From the NCBI RefSeq assembly GCF_014960965.1, contig NZ_CP063169.1, positions 4,373,581-4,437,580 on the forward strand: DNA of 64,000 nt, read 5' to 3'. Of the stretch, positions 16,346 to 25,453 are shown piece after piece. Below the pieces are notes generated by a model. It was not told the origin of the DNA. It saw only the letters and a program-made list of their open reading frames with translations, and ran no database searches. A program made the position numbers and the translations under genes. Position 1 is the first letter of the stretch, and each line of letters begins with the position of its first letter. Source of the DNA: Ruania alkalisoli. Lineage in GTDB: Bacteria; Actinomycetota; Actinomycetes; Actinomycetales; Beutenbergiaceae.

Positions 16346-17299
16346 TCACTCGCCGACGGAGCCAACCACGTCCGCGTTCTCGTCCAGCCACGCGGTCACG
16401 CCGGCGGCCGGGTCGTCCGGGTTGTCGTTGACGACGGAGCTCTCGAGGGCGCCGTACTGGGTGTCATCGAGGGAGATGCCACCGATGAACTCGGCAACCT
16501 CGGGGAACTCGTCGGAGAAGCCGTCAGTCGCGAGGAAGTGCAGGCCCTCGGACTCACCGAGCGCACCCTCCGGGTCCTCCAGATCACGCACGTTGTACGT
16601 GGCGTTGGCCCAGAACGGACGCCACAGCGTCACGACGATTTCTTCCTCAGCACTGATCGCGCTCTCCAGCTCGGCGAGCATCGCGGTGGTGGAGGAGGTG
16701 GCGAGCTCGAAGCCCGCCTCGTCCAGGCCGTAGGTGGGGATGACACTGTCCTGGCTGGCGGCGGTCAGACCAGCACCGGGCTCGATGCCGATGATGCGGT
16801 TGCCGAGCTCGTCGGCGTAGTCGGGCAGCTCGGCGATCGAGGTGATCTCGCTGTACTCCGGCACCGCCCAGGTGAGCTTGGCGTTGTCGTAGTAGGTGCC
16901 GAGGTCCTCGATGCTCTCGCCGTACTCCTCCATGTACTGCGCGTGCGTGACCTCGGGCCACGCGGAGGGGTAGATGTCGACATCGCCGCCGGCGAGGGCG
17001 GTGTAGAGGATGCCGGCCTCGGTGAGCTCTTCGTGCTCGACCGTGTAACCGGCCTCTTCGAGCTTGTTCTCGAGCAGGTAGGCGGTGCTCAGACCGTCGG
17101 TCCAGGAGGGGATGTAGCCGAGGGTGATCGTGCCCATGTCACCGGCCTCGTCGCCCCCTGTCTCCTCTCCAGCGGTGTCGTCACCGGTGGTCTCTTCGGC
17201 CTCACCTGAGCCGTCGCCGCAAGCGGCGAGGGTCAGACCGATGGCGGCAGCCATCACGACGGCCGAGGCGCGGCCGCGGCGGGTATGTGCGATTCGCAT
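16346..17299 (-). CDS. proX: Glycine betaine/proline ABC transporter substrate-binding lipoprotein
   Basis: 317 residues. Lipoprotein signal peptide with lipobox LTLAAC, then an acidic Glu/Asp/Thr/Gly linker (about residues 28-55) and an OpuAC-type binding domain (TITLGYIPSWTDGLSTAYLLE onward; PSAWPE and VTLWRPFW near the ligand site). Such proteins bind quaternary ammonium compatible solutes through Trp/Tyr residues. AAGGAGA precedes the ATG. Last gene of the operon, 54 bases after the permease, so it may be made in excess. Confidence 0.85.
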   Translation of the reverse strand: MRIAHTRRGRASAVVMAAAIGLTLAACGDGSGEAEETTGDDTAGEETGGDEAGDMGTITLGYIPSWTDGLSTAYLLENKLEEAGYTVEHEELTEAGILYTALAGGDVDIYPSAWPEVTHAQYMEEYGESIEDLGTYYDNAKLTWAVPEYSEITSIAELPDYADELGNRIIGIEPGAGLTAASQDSVIPTYGLDEAGFELATSSTTAMLAELESAISAEEEIVVTLWRPFWANATYNVRDLEDPEGALGESEGLHFLATDGFSDEFPEVAEFIGGISLDDTQYGALESSVVNDNPDDPAAGVTAWLDENADVVGSVGE

Positions 17300-17353
17300 G
17301 TGTTCTCCTTGTATCGACGACTGTGGGTTTCGTAGTAGCAGGTAGTAGCGGGC

Positions 17354-18286
17354 TCAGAGCCCGACACCGGCACCGGGAGCCGGTCGACGCGACTTCGCCG
17401 CCGCGAGTTCCGCCTTGGCGGACTGGCGACGCCGCCATGCCGCACCGATCGAACCGGGAGTTGGCTGGCCGATGGCGCCAGTAAGACGGTCGAGGAAGAT
17501 GGCCAGGATCACGATGCCGAGGCCTGCCTCGAATCCGACCGCGACATCGACAGTAGCCAAGGCACCCGTCACGATCTTCCCGAGGCCGGGCGCGCCGACA
17601 AATCCGGCCATGACGGCCATCGACAGGCCGAGCATGATCACCTGGTTAATGCCGGCCATGATGGTCGGCAAGCCCAGGGGAAGCTGGATGCCTCGCAGGA
17701 TCTGACCCGAGGTACCGCCGAAGGCCTCACCGGCTTCGACCGTCTCGGAGTCGACCTGGCGGATACCGAGTTCGGTGAGCCGCACGCCGGGCGGCAGCGA
17801 GAAGATGATGGTCGCGACCACACCGGGTGCGAAGCCGATGCTGAAGAAGATGACGACGGGCACCAGGTAGACCAGGGCAGGCATCGTCTGCATGAAGTCC
17901 AGGACCGGTCGGACGATCGCACTGACGGTCCCGTTCTTCGCGGCCAGAATCCCCACCGGGATGGAGATGATGACCGCGACCAACGTCGCCACGAGCACCA
18001 TCGACAACGTCTGCATCGCCGGTTCCCAGACCTCCATGCTGATGATCAGGGTCATGCCCAGCAGCACGAAGACGGCGAACTTCCACGACCGGACCCACGC
18101 GCCGAGCACGGCGAAGAGCGCCGCAAGCACGAGCGCGGGCAGCAGCATCAGCAGGTCGGTGAGCTCACCAGCGAGGAAGTTGAACGAGTCGCTGATGGCA
18201 TCCAGGACCACCGGCAGGTTGAGCTTGATCCAATCGACCGCGGCTTCGGCACCTGCACCCAGCGGAATGTGGGGGATGAAGCTCAT
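17354..18286 (-). CDS. proW: Glycine betaine/proline ABC transporter permease
   Basis: 310 residues, BPD_transp_1 fold with about six to seven hydrophobic segments and the EAA loop in EAGEAFGGTSGQILRGIQLPLG (about residues 182-203). The N-terminal amphipathic stretch (VDWIKLNLPVVLDAISDSFNF) is typical of ProW/OpuAB. Overlaps the ATPase gene by four bases (ATGA). Confidence 0.87.
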   Translation of the reverse strand: MSFIPHIPLGAGAEAAVDWIKLNLPVVLDAISDSFNFLAGELTDLLMLLPALVLAALFAVLGAWVRSWKFAVFVLLGMTLIISMEVWEPAMQTLSMVLVATLVAVIISIPVGILAAKNGTVSAIVRPVLDFMQTMPALVYLVPVVIFFSIGFAPGVVATIIFSLPPGVRLTELGIRQVDSETVEAGEAFGGTSGQILRGIQLPLGLPTIMAGINQVIMLGLSMAVMAGFVGAPGLGKIVTGALATVDVAVGFEAGLGIVILAIFLDRLTGAIGQPTPGSIGAAWRRRQSAKAELAAAKSRRPAPGAGVGL

Positions 18287-19518
18287 CGGGCACCTCCGGC
18301 TGTGGCGTCGGCCTCGGAATCGGTGCTGGTCCCGTTCTCGCTACCGTTCGGCACGGCGAGCGCACTCAGCAGGGTCACCCTGGGGATGACGCCGATCAGC
18401 GCGCCCTTCTCGTTCACGACGGCGAGCGGGCTCCGGTTCTCGGCCGCGTCACCGAACAGTTCTGCCAGCGGGGTCTCCGGGCTCACCTGCGCCACGGCGC
18501 GAGAGGGACGCGGCAGGTTGTCGCTTCCCTGGCGGATCGCCTCGGCCACATCGTCTTCCCAGACCACGCCGACGACCTTGCGGTCACGTCCGACCACCAG
18601 GAGTGAACTGGTCTGGTGCTCACTCATGAGCTTGCGCGCAGCGCGAGGTCCGGACTCGCTGCCGATCACAGCCACGGGACGTTCCATGACCGCTCCGGCC
18701 GTGAGCACGCGCGTCCGGTCGACGTCGGCGACGAACTGGGAGACATAGTCAGTGGCGGGTTCGTTCAGGATCTGCTCGGCGGTGCCGATCTGGACGATCT
18801 TTCCGTCGCGCATCATCGCGATCCGGTCGCCGAGGCGCATCGCCTCGTTCAGGTCGTGCGTGATGAACAGGATCGTCTTGCCGAGGTCGGCCTGGAGCTC
18901 GAGCAGCTGGTCCTGCATCTCCTTGCGGATCAGCGGGTCGAGTGCACTGAAGGCCTCGTCCATGAGCATGATCTCGGTTCCGGCCGCGAGCGCCCGGGCC
19001 AGGCCCACGCGCTGGCGCATCCCGCCCGACAGCTCCGAGGGCAGATGGCCGCCCCAGCCGCCGAGTCCAACCATGCCGAGCGCCTCGTCGGCTGCCTTCT
19101 CACGGTCGGCCTTGGAGACGCCCTTGAGCTCGAGCGCATAGGCGGCGTTCTCGCCCACGGTGCGGTGCGGCAGCAGCGCGAAGTGCTGGAAGACCATGCT
19201 GACCTTGTTCCGGCGCAGCGCACGCAATCCTGCCGGCGGCAGGTGCGTGACGTCGTCGCCGTCCACGAGCAACGTGCCCGCGGTGGGCTCCAGGAGCCCG
19301 TTGACGTTACGGATCAGCGTGGACTTTCCCGAACCGGACAGTCCCATGACGACGAAGATCTCGCCGGGCTGCACGTCAAACGTGGCGTCGATGACGGCTG
19401 CGGTCAGCCCTTCCTTCATGAGCTGCTCGCGGGTCGCACCCTCGCGCAGCATCTTCACGCCGCGCTGTGGACGGCGGCCGAAGATCTTGGTCAGACCTGT
19501 TGCCTCAATGGCCGGCAC
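18283..19518 (-). CDS. proV: Glycine betaine/proline ABC transporter ATP-binding protein with CBS domains
   Basis: 411 residues. ABC domain (1-270): Walker A GLSGSGKST, signature LSGGMRQR, Walker B ILMMDEAFSALDP, H-loop FITHDL. The C-terminal region (about 275-395) contains two CBS modules (RTRVLTAGAVMERPVAVI and RPSRAVAQVSPETPLAEL), which in OpuA sense ionic strength. First gene of the operon. The 219 bases upstream hold no clear promoter or riboswitch that I can support. Confidence 0.88.
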   Translation of the reverse strand: MPAIEATGLTKIFGRRPQRGVKMLREGATREQLMKEGLTAAVIDATFDVQPGEIFVVMGLSGSGKSTLIRNVNGLLEPTAGTLLVDGDDVTHLPPAGLRALRRNKVSMVFQHFALLPHRTVGENAAYALELKGVSKADREKAADEALGMVGLGGWGGHLPSELSGGMRQRVGLARALAAGTEIMLMDEAFSALDPLIRKEMQDQLLELQADLGKTILFITHDLNEAMRLGDRIAMMRDGKIVQIGTAEQILNEPATDYVSQFVADVDRTRVLTAGAVMERPVAVIGSESGPRAARKLMSEHQTSSLLVVGRDRKVVGVVWEDDVAEAIRQGSDNLPRPSRAVAQVSPETPLAELFGDAAENRSPLAVVNEKGALIGVIPRVTLLSALAVPNGSENGTSTDSEADATAGGAR

Positions 19519-19737
19519 GATGCTCCCGGGTCAGATTCCATGGACGTTCACCACGCGGACGTATGCGCGTCGTGACGGTGCCGCAAGCACACGATCGGGT
19601 ACCCTCTCGGCCCGCGGCGATACTCCACCATTGCATGAGTCTTCGGGGCTATGCACATCCATAGGGTCACGGCGCTGTAACGATCAGGCTGCTCTCACGT
19701 GGGCTCTGAATTGCTGCCGTATCGCTGTTCTCCCCGG

Positions 19738-20442
19738 CTACAACGCCTCGCGGAACCAACCGGTGATCGACGCCGGGTGCGTGATCGCCGTCCCGACGCA
19801 CACCGCATACGCCCCGGCCTGGCGCGCCTGAGCCGCCTCCGACGGCGTCCGGATCCGCCCCTCGGCAACCACCGGGACGTCAACCGAACCAACCATCTCG
19901 CGCACCAGGTCGAGATCGGGTCCTGGCCCGGGCTGGCGCTCACTGGTGTAGCCGGAGAGTGTGGTGCTCACCACGTCCGCACCCGCCTCGGCCGCGGCCT
20001 CGGCGTCCGCCAGGGAACCGCAATCGGCCATCACCATGGCCGCTGTACGACTGTGCAGTTCAGTGATGGTCTCCGCCAAAGTCAGGCCGTCGGGGCGCGC
20101 ACGCCGGGTGCCATCGATCGCCACGATGCTCGCACCTGCCTCCAAGATCGCCAGCGCGTGCTCGAGCGTCGGAGTGATGTACACACCCTCGGCGCCGACC
20201 TTCCACAGGCCCACGATCGGCGCCTCGACCTGCGCGGCCACGGCACGGACGTCGTCGGGACTCTCGATCCTGACCGCTACGGCACCGCCGCGGACGACGG
20301 ACTGGGCGACCTGCGTCGTCGTGCGGGGGTCCCGCATCGGCTCACCGGGATAGGCCTGGCACGAAACGATCAGACCCCCACGCAAGGCCTCGAGGAGGCG
20401 CGCGCTGCCCGCGGATGCTGCGGTCGAGCCAGGCGTGGTCAT
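19738..20442 (-). CDS. nanE: N-acetylmannosamine-6-phosphate 2-epimerase
   Basis: 234 residues, TIM-barrel NanE family, converting ManNAc-6-P to GlcNAc-6-P. Family text: LIVSCQAYPGEPMRDP (about residues 19-34) and VADCGSLADAEAAAEAGADVVSTTLSGYT (about 135-165). ATG 20442 is chosen over 20478 because GGAGG stands just before it and the longer form would run into the operator. Divergent from nanK and sharing its regulatory region. No lyase (nanA) or transporter is present in the window. Confidence 0.85.
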   Translation of the reverse strand: MTTPGSTAASAGSARLLEALRGGLIVSCQAYPGEPMRDPRTTTQVAQSVVRGGAVAVRIESPDDVRAVAAQVEAPIVGLWKVGAEGVYITPTLEHALAILEAGASIVAIDGTRRARPDGLTLAETITELHSRTAAMVMADCGSLADAEAAAEAGADVVSTTLSGYTSERQPGPGPDLDLVREMVGSVDVPVVAEGRIRTPSEAAQARQAGAYAVCVGTAITHPASITGWFREAL

Positions 20443-20474
20443 CGGGAACCTCCAAGGGTCGGGAACCGGCACTA

Positions 20475-20507
20475 TCACCCTAGGGTAATCTGATCACCCT
20501 AGCGTGA
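20475..20507. promoter_or_regulatory. Double operator between nanE and nanK
   Basis: Two near-identical palindromes: TCACCCTAGGGTAA (20475-20488; core ACCCTAGGGT is a perfect palindrome) and TCACCCTAGCGTGA (20494-20507), centres 19 bases apart. Divergent genes with a GntR regulator two genes away make this its likely site. Binding is inferred. Confidence 0.65.
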
Positions 20508-20516
20508 AGGAGAGAG

Positions 20517-21482
20517 ATGCCGATGACTCCCCGAGTCGTCGTCGCCGTCGACATCGGCGGGACGAAGACCGCGGCTGCCACTGTCACGCGCGACGCTCAG
20601 GTGGGCCCGATCCAGCATGTGCCCACCCCAGCGGCGGCGGGGCCCGAAGCAGTGATCGCATCCGTCGCGGACCTGATCCGCTCCGTGCTCGAGCAGGCCA
20701 GCGACGACGACGGCACCGTCCCGCCCCTCCTGGGCATCGGAGTCGCAACCGCGGGCATGGTCGACACTCGCACCGGAACGATCGTGGCCGCCAACAGCAC
20801 CTTTCCCGGCTGGCCAGGCACCGCCGTCGGGAAGCGCCTGAGCGGCCTCTTCGAGACCAAGGTGAGGGTGCAGCACGACGTGGCCGCCCACGGCGCGGGA
20901 GAGGCCTGGGCCGGGGCGGGGCGGGGCGCGACGTGTGCGCTGATGGTGGCGGTAGGGACGGGTGTGGGGTCAGCGATCGTGCTGGAGGGCCGCTCGCGTG
21001 GCGGTGCCCACCATGCAGCCGGCGAGATGGGACACATGCCCTCGCGCCTGGCCGCAAGCATGCCCTGCCCGTGCGGTCGCACCGGGCATCTGGAAGCGAT
21101 CGCCAGCGGCCCGGCCATCGCCTCCCGATACCAGGCGATCCGCGGCGGGGATGCACAGACACCGGTAGTCCTCGCCCGAGCGGATGCCGGAGAGCCTGAC
21201 GCCGTCAGCGTCGTGCGCGATGCCGCCACCGCGCTCGGCGAGGCGATCGCCGGCAGCGTCACCGTGCTCGATCCGGAGGTCGTGATCCTCGGAGGAGGCA
21301 TCGCCAGGGCGTCACAGACCTGGCTGACCACCCTGCGCCAGAGCGTGCACCACGAGCTGGTCGCACCCTTGCGCGAGATCCCGCTACGGCTCTCCGAGCT
21401 CGAGGGTGCCGCACCGCTGCTCGGCGCGGCACGAGCGGTCTGGCAGGCCGACGACGACATGCCGGCCGGTGGCCGATGGTGA
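20517..21482 (+). CDS. nanK: N-acetylmannosamine kinase, ROK family
   Basis: 321 residues. N-terminal phosphate loop DIGGTKT (12-18), catalytic D121 (QHDVAAHGAGEAWAG), and the ROK zinc site with H173 and CPCGRTGHLE (C184, C186, H191), where the third cysteine of the usual CxCGxxGCxE is a histidine. Phosphorylates ManNAc at O6, feeding NanE. Context favours NanK over glucokinase. AAGGAGAG lies before the ATG; ATG 20523 is an alternative. The following regulator overlaps its 3' end by 7 bases. Confidence 0.8.
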   Translation: MPMTPRVVVAVDIGGTKTAAATVTRDAQVGPIQHVPTPAAAGPEAVIASVADLIRSVLEQASDDDGTVPPLLGIGVATAGMVDTRTGTIVAANSTFPGWPGTAVGKRLSGLFETKVRVQHDVAAHGAGEAWAGAGRGATCALMVAVGTGVGSAIVLEGRSRGGAHHAAGEMGHMPSRLAASMPCPCGRTGHLEAIASGPAIASRYQAIRGGDAQTPVVLARADAGEPDAVSVVRDAATALGEAIAGSVTVLDPEVVILGGGIARASQTWLTTLRQSVHHELVAPLREIPLRLSELEGAAPLLGAARAVWQADDDMPAGGRW

Positions 21483-22180
21483 CGAAGTACGCGGCGATCG
21501 CGCGCGATCTCTCGGCCCTCGTGGACTCCAAGGAACCCGGTGAGCGCATCCCCAGTGAACAGGAGCTGGCCGCCCGGTACAGGGTGTCGGCGATGACGGT
21601 GCGGCGCGCCCTGCAGATCCTGATCGAGAGCGGCCGGATTGAGGGAATCCCCGGCCGCGGAACGTTCGTGCGCGAGCCCGCAGTGACCAAGCCACTGACG
21701 TCGACGTCCTTCAGCGAGACGATGCGCGCTTCCGGCCGGGTACCGAGCAGCCGGCTGCTCTCAGCCGCGATCGAGCCCGCTACCGAGGAGGAGTGCTGGC
21801 AGCTCGGGCTGGAACCCGGTGATGCGGTGCTGCGCATCCGGCGGGTGCGCTACGGCGACGACGTCCCGCTCTGCCTGGAGCATGCGCGGCTCGCCGCCGC
21901 ACGATTTCCCGGGCTGCTCGGCCACGACCTCGACGCCTCGCTGTACGCCATTCTTCGCACGAAGTACGCCACGGTGATCAGCAGGGCCCGGTTCGAGGTG
22001 GCGGCGACGCATGCGAGCCCCGGCAGCGCACAGCATCTGGGCATCGACACCACCACCCCGTGCCTGCGCACCCGCACCTGGGGGCGTGCGAGCGACGGCG
22101 CGATCGTCGAGCACACGACATCCTTGTACCGAGGGGACATGTACCGGCTGACGCTCGAGGACGCTCCCGGAGGAAAGTGA
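21476..22180 (+). CDS. GntR/HutC-family transcriptional regulator (NanR-like)
   Basis: 234 residues. N-terminal winged helix (residues 1-68: GERIPSEQELAARYRVSAMTVRRALQ, then the wing GIPGRGTFVRE) and a C-terminal UTRA ligand-binding domain (about 85-230). Overlaps nanK by seven bases. It probably binds the two TCACCCTAG palindromes and responds to an amino-sugar phosphate such as ManNAc-6-P or GlcNAc-6-P; the exact effector is not predictable. Confidence 0.8.
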   Translation: MVTKYAAIARDLSALVDSKEPGERIPSEQELAARYRVSAMTVRRALQILIESGRIEGIPGRGTFVREPAVTKPLTSTSFSETMRASGRVPSSRLLSAAIEPATEEECWQLGLEPGDAVLRIRRVRYGDDVPLCLEHARLAAARFPGLLGHDLDASLYAILRTKYATVISRARFEVAATHASPGSAQHLGIDTTTPCLRTRTWGRASDGAIVEHTTSLYRGDMYRLTLEDAPGGK

Positions 22181-22244
22181 CCGGCATACTGCCACGTCGT
22201 GCTCTCACGGGCCCGGTTGGCAGCATGTGCGTCGATGTCGTCGC

Positions 22245-24410
22245 TCAGGTCAGCACCACCAGCTCCCGGGTGGACCGGGTCATCGCGACGTACCGGTCCA
22301 CCGCGCCGGTGATGCCGTCCCCGAACTCCTCCGGGCGCACCAGCACGACCAGGTCGAACTCGAGCCCCTTGGCCAGCTGCGGCGTCAATGACTGCACGCG
22401 ATCGGTGCCGACGAACTCCGGGTGCCCGATCACGCACGCGGTACCGGAGTGCTCGGCCAGCCATTCCTCGAGGATCGTCTCCAGCTCGGAGACGGTCCCG
22501 CGCCGCACCGGGACCCCGCTGGAACGGATGGAGGTGGGCACGTTCGCGTCGGGGAGAGCAGCACGGATCACCGGTTCGGCCTCGGCCATCACCTCCGACG
22601 GCGTGCGGTAGTTGGTCGACAGGCTCGCCAGGCGGGTGCGGGTGATCCCGACCCGCTCCAGCCGCTGCGCCCACGACTCGGAGAAGCCACGCCGCGCCTG
22701 CGCCCGATCCCCGACGATCGTCAGGCTCGCCGAGGGGCACCGGGCCAGGATCATCTGCCACTCGGCGTCGGTGAGCTCCTGCGCCTCGTCCACCACCACG
22801 TGCGCGAACGGCCCGGCGAGCCGGTCCCGGCCCTCCCGAGGCAGTGCCGAGTCGTCCACCAGTGCCTCCTGCAGGTCCTCGTGCCGCAGCATCGTCATCA
22901 CCCCGAGCTCGGAGTCATCGTGCTCCATCAGGTGGTCGATCACCTCCCCAATGGCGGCACGCTCCTTGGCGACGGCGTCTGCTCGCTCCCGCTCCCGGCG
23001 CACCAGTCCCGCGTCCCCCAGCAGGCGGCGGGCGGCATCAAGCAGTGGGAGGTCGGCGGTGGTCCAGGCGTGGGGATCCTTGCGCTGCAGCAACCGGATC
23101 TCCTCGCGGGAGAGCCAGGGTGCGCACAGTTTCAGGAACGCCGGGACCGTCCACAGATCCCCGACGACGTCCGTCGCCTCGAGTGTCGGCCATGCCCGGC
23201 TCAGTGCCTCGGTCAGGGCGCTGCTGCGGGTGAGGTTGCGGCGGATCACCTCGGGGGCCGCTTCTTCGTCATCGGTGAGCTTGTCGGCGACGATCTCCAC
23301 GAGCGCATCCCAGATGTCTGTCAGCGCCTCGTTGTGCGGCACGCTCGGGTCGACGGCGCGGAAGGCCTCAGCCCAGTCCTCCGGTGTGAGCACGAGCTTC
23401 GCCCAGGGCAGGGTGACCCATGTGTCCTCAGCGGGTGGCTCCTCGTAGAACCGGATGCCGGTGCGGATGCCGCGCACCATCTGCGCCGACGTCTTGAGCC
23501 GGGCGACCTCCGGATCGGCCTCAGCCAGCGCGGCAGCGCCCTCCGGTTGCATGTCAGCGAGGGTGCAGGTGGCCACCCCGTCCTCACCCAGGCTGGGCAG
23601 CACATCGGAGACGTAGTGCAGATAGGGCCGGTGCGGTCCGACGACGAGCACGCCACCGCGCCCCTCGCCGAGCTGCGGGTCGGAATAGGTGAGATACGCG
23701 GCCCGGTGCAGGGCGACGACGGTCTTCCCCGTCCCCGGTCCGCCGTCGACGATCAGCGCACCAGCCCCCGGGGAACGGACGATGGCGTCCTGATCGGCAG
23801 CGATGGTGCCGAGCACGTCGCGCATCCGGTCCGAGCGGGAGGCGCCGAGACTGGCGATGAAGGCGGACTGATCGTCCATCGCGGCGCTCTGCTGCACGCC
23901 GGTCTCGAACACCTCGTCCCAGTAGTCGACGATGCGTCCCCGGCTCCACCGGTACCGGCGGCGGCTGGTCAGGCCCATGGGGTCGCCGTGGGTCGCCCCG
24001 AAGAATGGTTCGGCGGCCGGCGAACGCCAATCGACCAGCAGCCGGCGGCCGGTGTGGTCGGTGAGGCCGAGCCGTCCCACGTAGGTGGTCTCGCCGTCGG
24101 CGGCCACCATCCGGCCCAGCACCAGGTCGAGGCCGAAGCGGCGCAACGTGCGGATCCGGGTGGTGAGCCGGCGGATCTCGACGTCTCGCTCCACAGCTTC
24201 CTGCCCGGATCGGCCGGGGTTCTTCTTGGTGGCGGCGAGCCGGTCAGTGAGATCGGAGATCTGGCTCTCGACAGCGTCGGCCACCTCGGCGAGCCGGGTC
24301 TCGTCCTCGCTGATCAGGGCAGGGTCGGTCTTGGCGGCGAGGTGGTCGGGGAGGGCGAACGGGGTCAAGGCGGTGTCAGCGTGGCGATCGGTGGCGGATG
24401 ACTGCGGCAT
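22245..24410 (-). CDS. helR: RNA polymerase recycling motor ATPase HelR (HelD family)
   Basis: 721 residues. N-terminal coiled coil (about residues 35-100), then superfamily 1 helicase domains: Walker A VDGGPGTGKTVVALH, Walker B-like VVVDEAQELTDAEW, motif IV-VI text near SLSTNYRTPSEV and YVAMTRSTRELVVL. The N-terminal FALPDHLAAKTDPALI and LVDWRSPAAEPFFGATH blocks match actinobacterial HelR, which removes rifamycins from RNA polymerase and releases stalled enzyme. ATG 24410 is chosen at the family start; upstream codons cross the rifamycin-associated element. It stands 17 bases before the nanR convergent end region with only a weak hairpin between. Confidence 0.85.
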   Translation of the reverse strand: MPQSSATDRHADTALTPFALPDHLAAKTDPALISEDETRLAEVADAVESQISDLTDRLAATKKNPGRSGQEAVERDVEIRRLTTRIRTLRRFGLDLVLGRMVAADGETTYVGRLGLTDHTGRRLLVDWRSPAAEPFFGATHGDPMGLTSRRRYRWSRGRIVDYWDEVFETGVQQSAAMDDQSAFIASLGASRSDRMRDVLGTIAADQDAIVRSPGAGALIVDGGPGTGKTVVALHRAAYLTYSDPQLGEGRGGVLVVGPHRPYLHYVSDVLPSLGEDGVATCTLADMQPEGAAALAEADPEVARLKTSAQMVRGIRTGIRFYEEPPAEDTWVTLPWAKLVLTPEDWAEAFRAVDPSVPHNEALTDIWDALVEIVADKLTDDEEAAPEVIRRNLTRSSALTEALSRAWPTLEATDVVGDLWTVPAFLKLCAPWLSREEIRLLQRKDPHAWTTADLPLLDAARRLLGDAGLVRRERERADAVAKERAAIGEVIDHLMEHDDSELGVMTMLRHEDLQEALVDDSALPREGRDRLAGPFAHVVVDEAQELTDAEWQMILARCPSASLTIVGDRAQARRGFSESWAQRLERVGITRTRLASLSTNYRTPSEVMAEAEPVIRAALPDANVPTSIRSSGVPVRRGTVSELETILEEWLAEHSGTACVIGHPEFVGTDRVQSLTPQLAKGLEFDLVVLVRPEEFGDGITGAVDRYVAMTRSTRELVVLT

Positions 24411-24470
24411 CGTGCGGCTCCGGGATAGGGCGGGGAGGCCATGGGGCGAGCGACGATTGTGCGCCACCAC

Positions 24471-24493
24471 GGGGGCCTTGCCGCAAGGCCCCC
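24471..24493. promoter_or_regulatory. Rifamycin-associated element (RAE) in the helR leader
   Basis: A perfect inverted repeat, GGGGGCCTTG (24471-24480) and CAAGGCCCCC (24484-24493), 3-base spacer, about 60 bases before helR. It closely resembles the published RAE found upstream of rifamycin-resistance genes and helR in Streptomyces and relatives. On the minus strand a -10-like TATATC (24504-24499) lies 5 bases upstream of it, so the element would sit at the transcription start, as described for RAEs. Confidence 0.8.
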
Positions 24494-24565
24494 CATGGGA
24501 TATACCTTGGAAAGGGCAGGGAGATGGAGCCAGGGATCCGGACGGCATTCCACCTCGCCACGCAC

Positions 24566-25453
24566 TCAGCGCACGGCCAGCGCGACCTCCGCCTCCACGC
24601 CCGAGAGTTTGGCGGGATTGCGCACGTAGTACATCCCGGCGATCCGGGCATTCTCAACCGTGAAAGCGATGACCCCGTCGAATTCGCCATCCACGTCGAT
24701 CGCGAGCGCCGGGCCACCATTGACCATCACAGGACGCACCACGACTCCCGCCATCGACGTGGCGATCCCTCCGATCAGCAGGCGCGCCACCTTCTCGGCT
24801 CCGATGATCGGGCGCAGCGCGGCCCTCTTCACGCCACCGCCATCGGCCATGTACACCACGTCGGGAGCGAGCACGTCGAGGAGCCGCTGCGGATCGCCCG
24901 CCATGACCGCGGCCTGGAAGGACTCCAGCGCCGCCCTGGCCTCGCGGGCCGACACCGTGGCGCGCGGGCGACGGGCTTCGACGTGCTGCCGCGCCCGGTG
25001 GGCGATCTGGCGAACGGCTGCCGGTGTCTTCTCGACGGCGGCAGCGATCTCGTCGTATCCGACGTCGAAGACCTCCCGGAGCACGAAGACGGCGCGCTCG
25101 GTTGGGGAGAGGGTCTCCAGCACCAGCATCAGGGCCATCGACACGCTCTCCGCAAGCTCGGCGTTCTCGGCGACATCCGGGGTGGTGAGCAGTGGTTCGG
25201 GCAGCCACGCACCGACGTAGGACTCCTTGCGCCGGGCCAGCGTGCGCAACCGGTTCAGCGATTGGCGGGTGACGATCCGCACCAGGTAGGCGCGCTGGTC
25301 CCGCACCTGCGCCAGGTCCACCCGCGCCCATCGCAACCATGCCTCCTGGAGCACGTCCTCGGCGTCGGCGGCCGAGCCGAGCATCTCGTAGGCGACCGTG
25401 AACAACAGGTTGCGGTGGGCGACGAACGCGGCGGTGGCCAGATCGGTGCTCAT
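24566..25453 (-). CDS. sigJ: SigJ-type ECF sigma factor with C-terminal SnoaL-like domain
   Basis: 295 residues. Region 2 (AYEMLGSAADAEDVLQEAWLRWAR, about 21-44), region 4 HTH (DVGYDEIAAAVEKTPAAVRQIAHRAR, about 130-155) and a C-terminal SnoaL/NTF2-like domain (about 175-290) that replaces a separate anti-sigma factor in this ECF41-like group. ATG 25453 has GGAGGA upstream and overlaps the oxidoreductase stop by four bases. This pairing with a flavoprotein or carboxymuconolactone-type enzyme is common for ECF41 sigmas, which often drive the adjacent gene. Confidence 0.85.
   Translation of the reverse strand: MSTDLATAAFVAHRNLLFTVAYEMLGSAADAEDVLQEAWLRWARVDLAQVRDQRAYLVRIVTRQSLNRLRTLARRKESYVGAWLPEPLLTTPDVAENAELAESVSMALMLVLETLSPTERAVFVLREVFDVGYDEIAAAVEKTPAAVRQIAHRARQHVEARRPRATVSAREARAALESFQAAVMAGDPQRLLDVLAPDVVYMADGGGVKRAALRPIIGAEKVARLLIGGIATSMAGVVVRPVMVNGGPALAIDVDGEFDGVIAFTVENARIAGMYYVRNPAKLSGVEAEVALAVR

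Noticed and set aside
22422-24401. A 659-codon plus-strand open frame opposite helR
   Set aside because: Antisense shadow; the helR frame has all helicase motifs.
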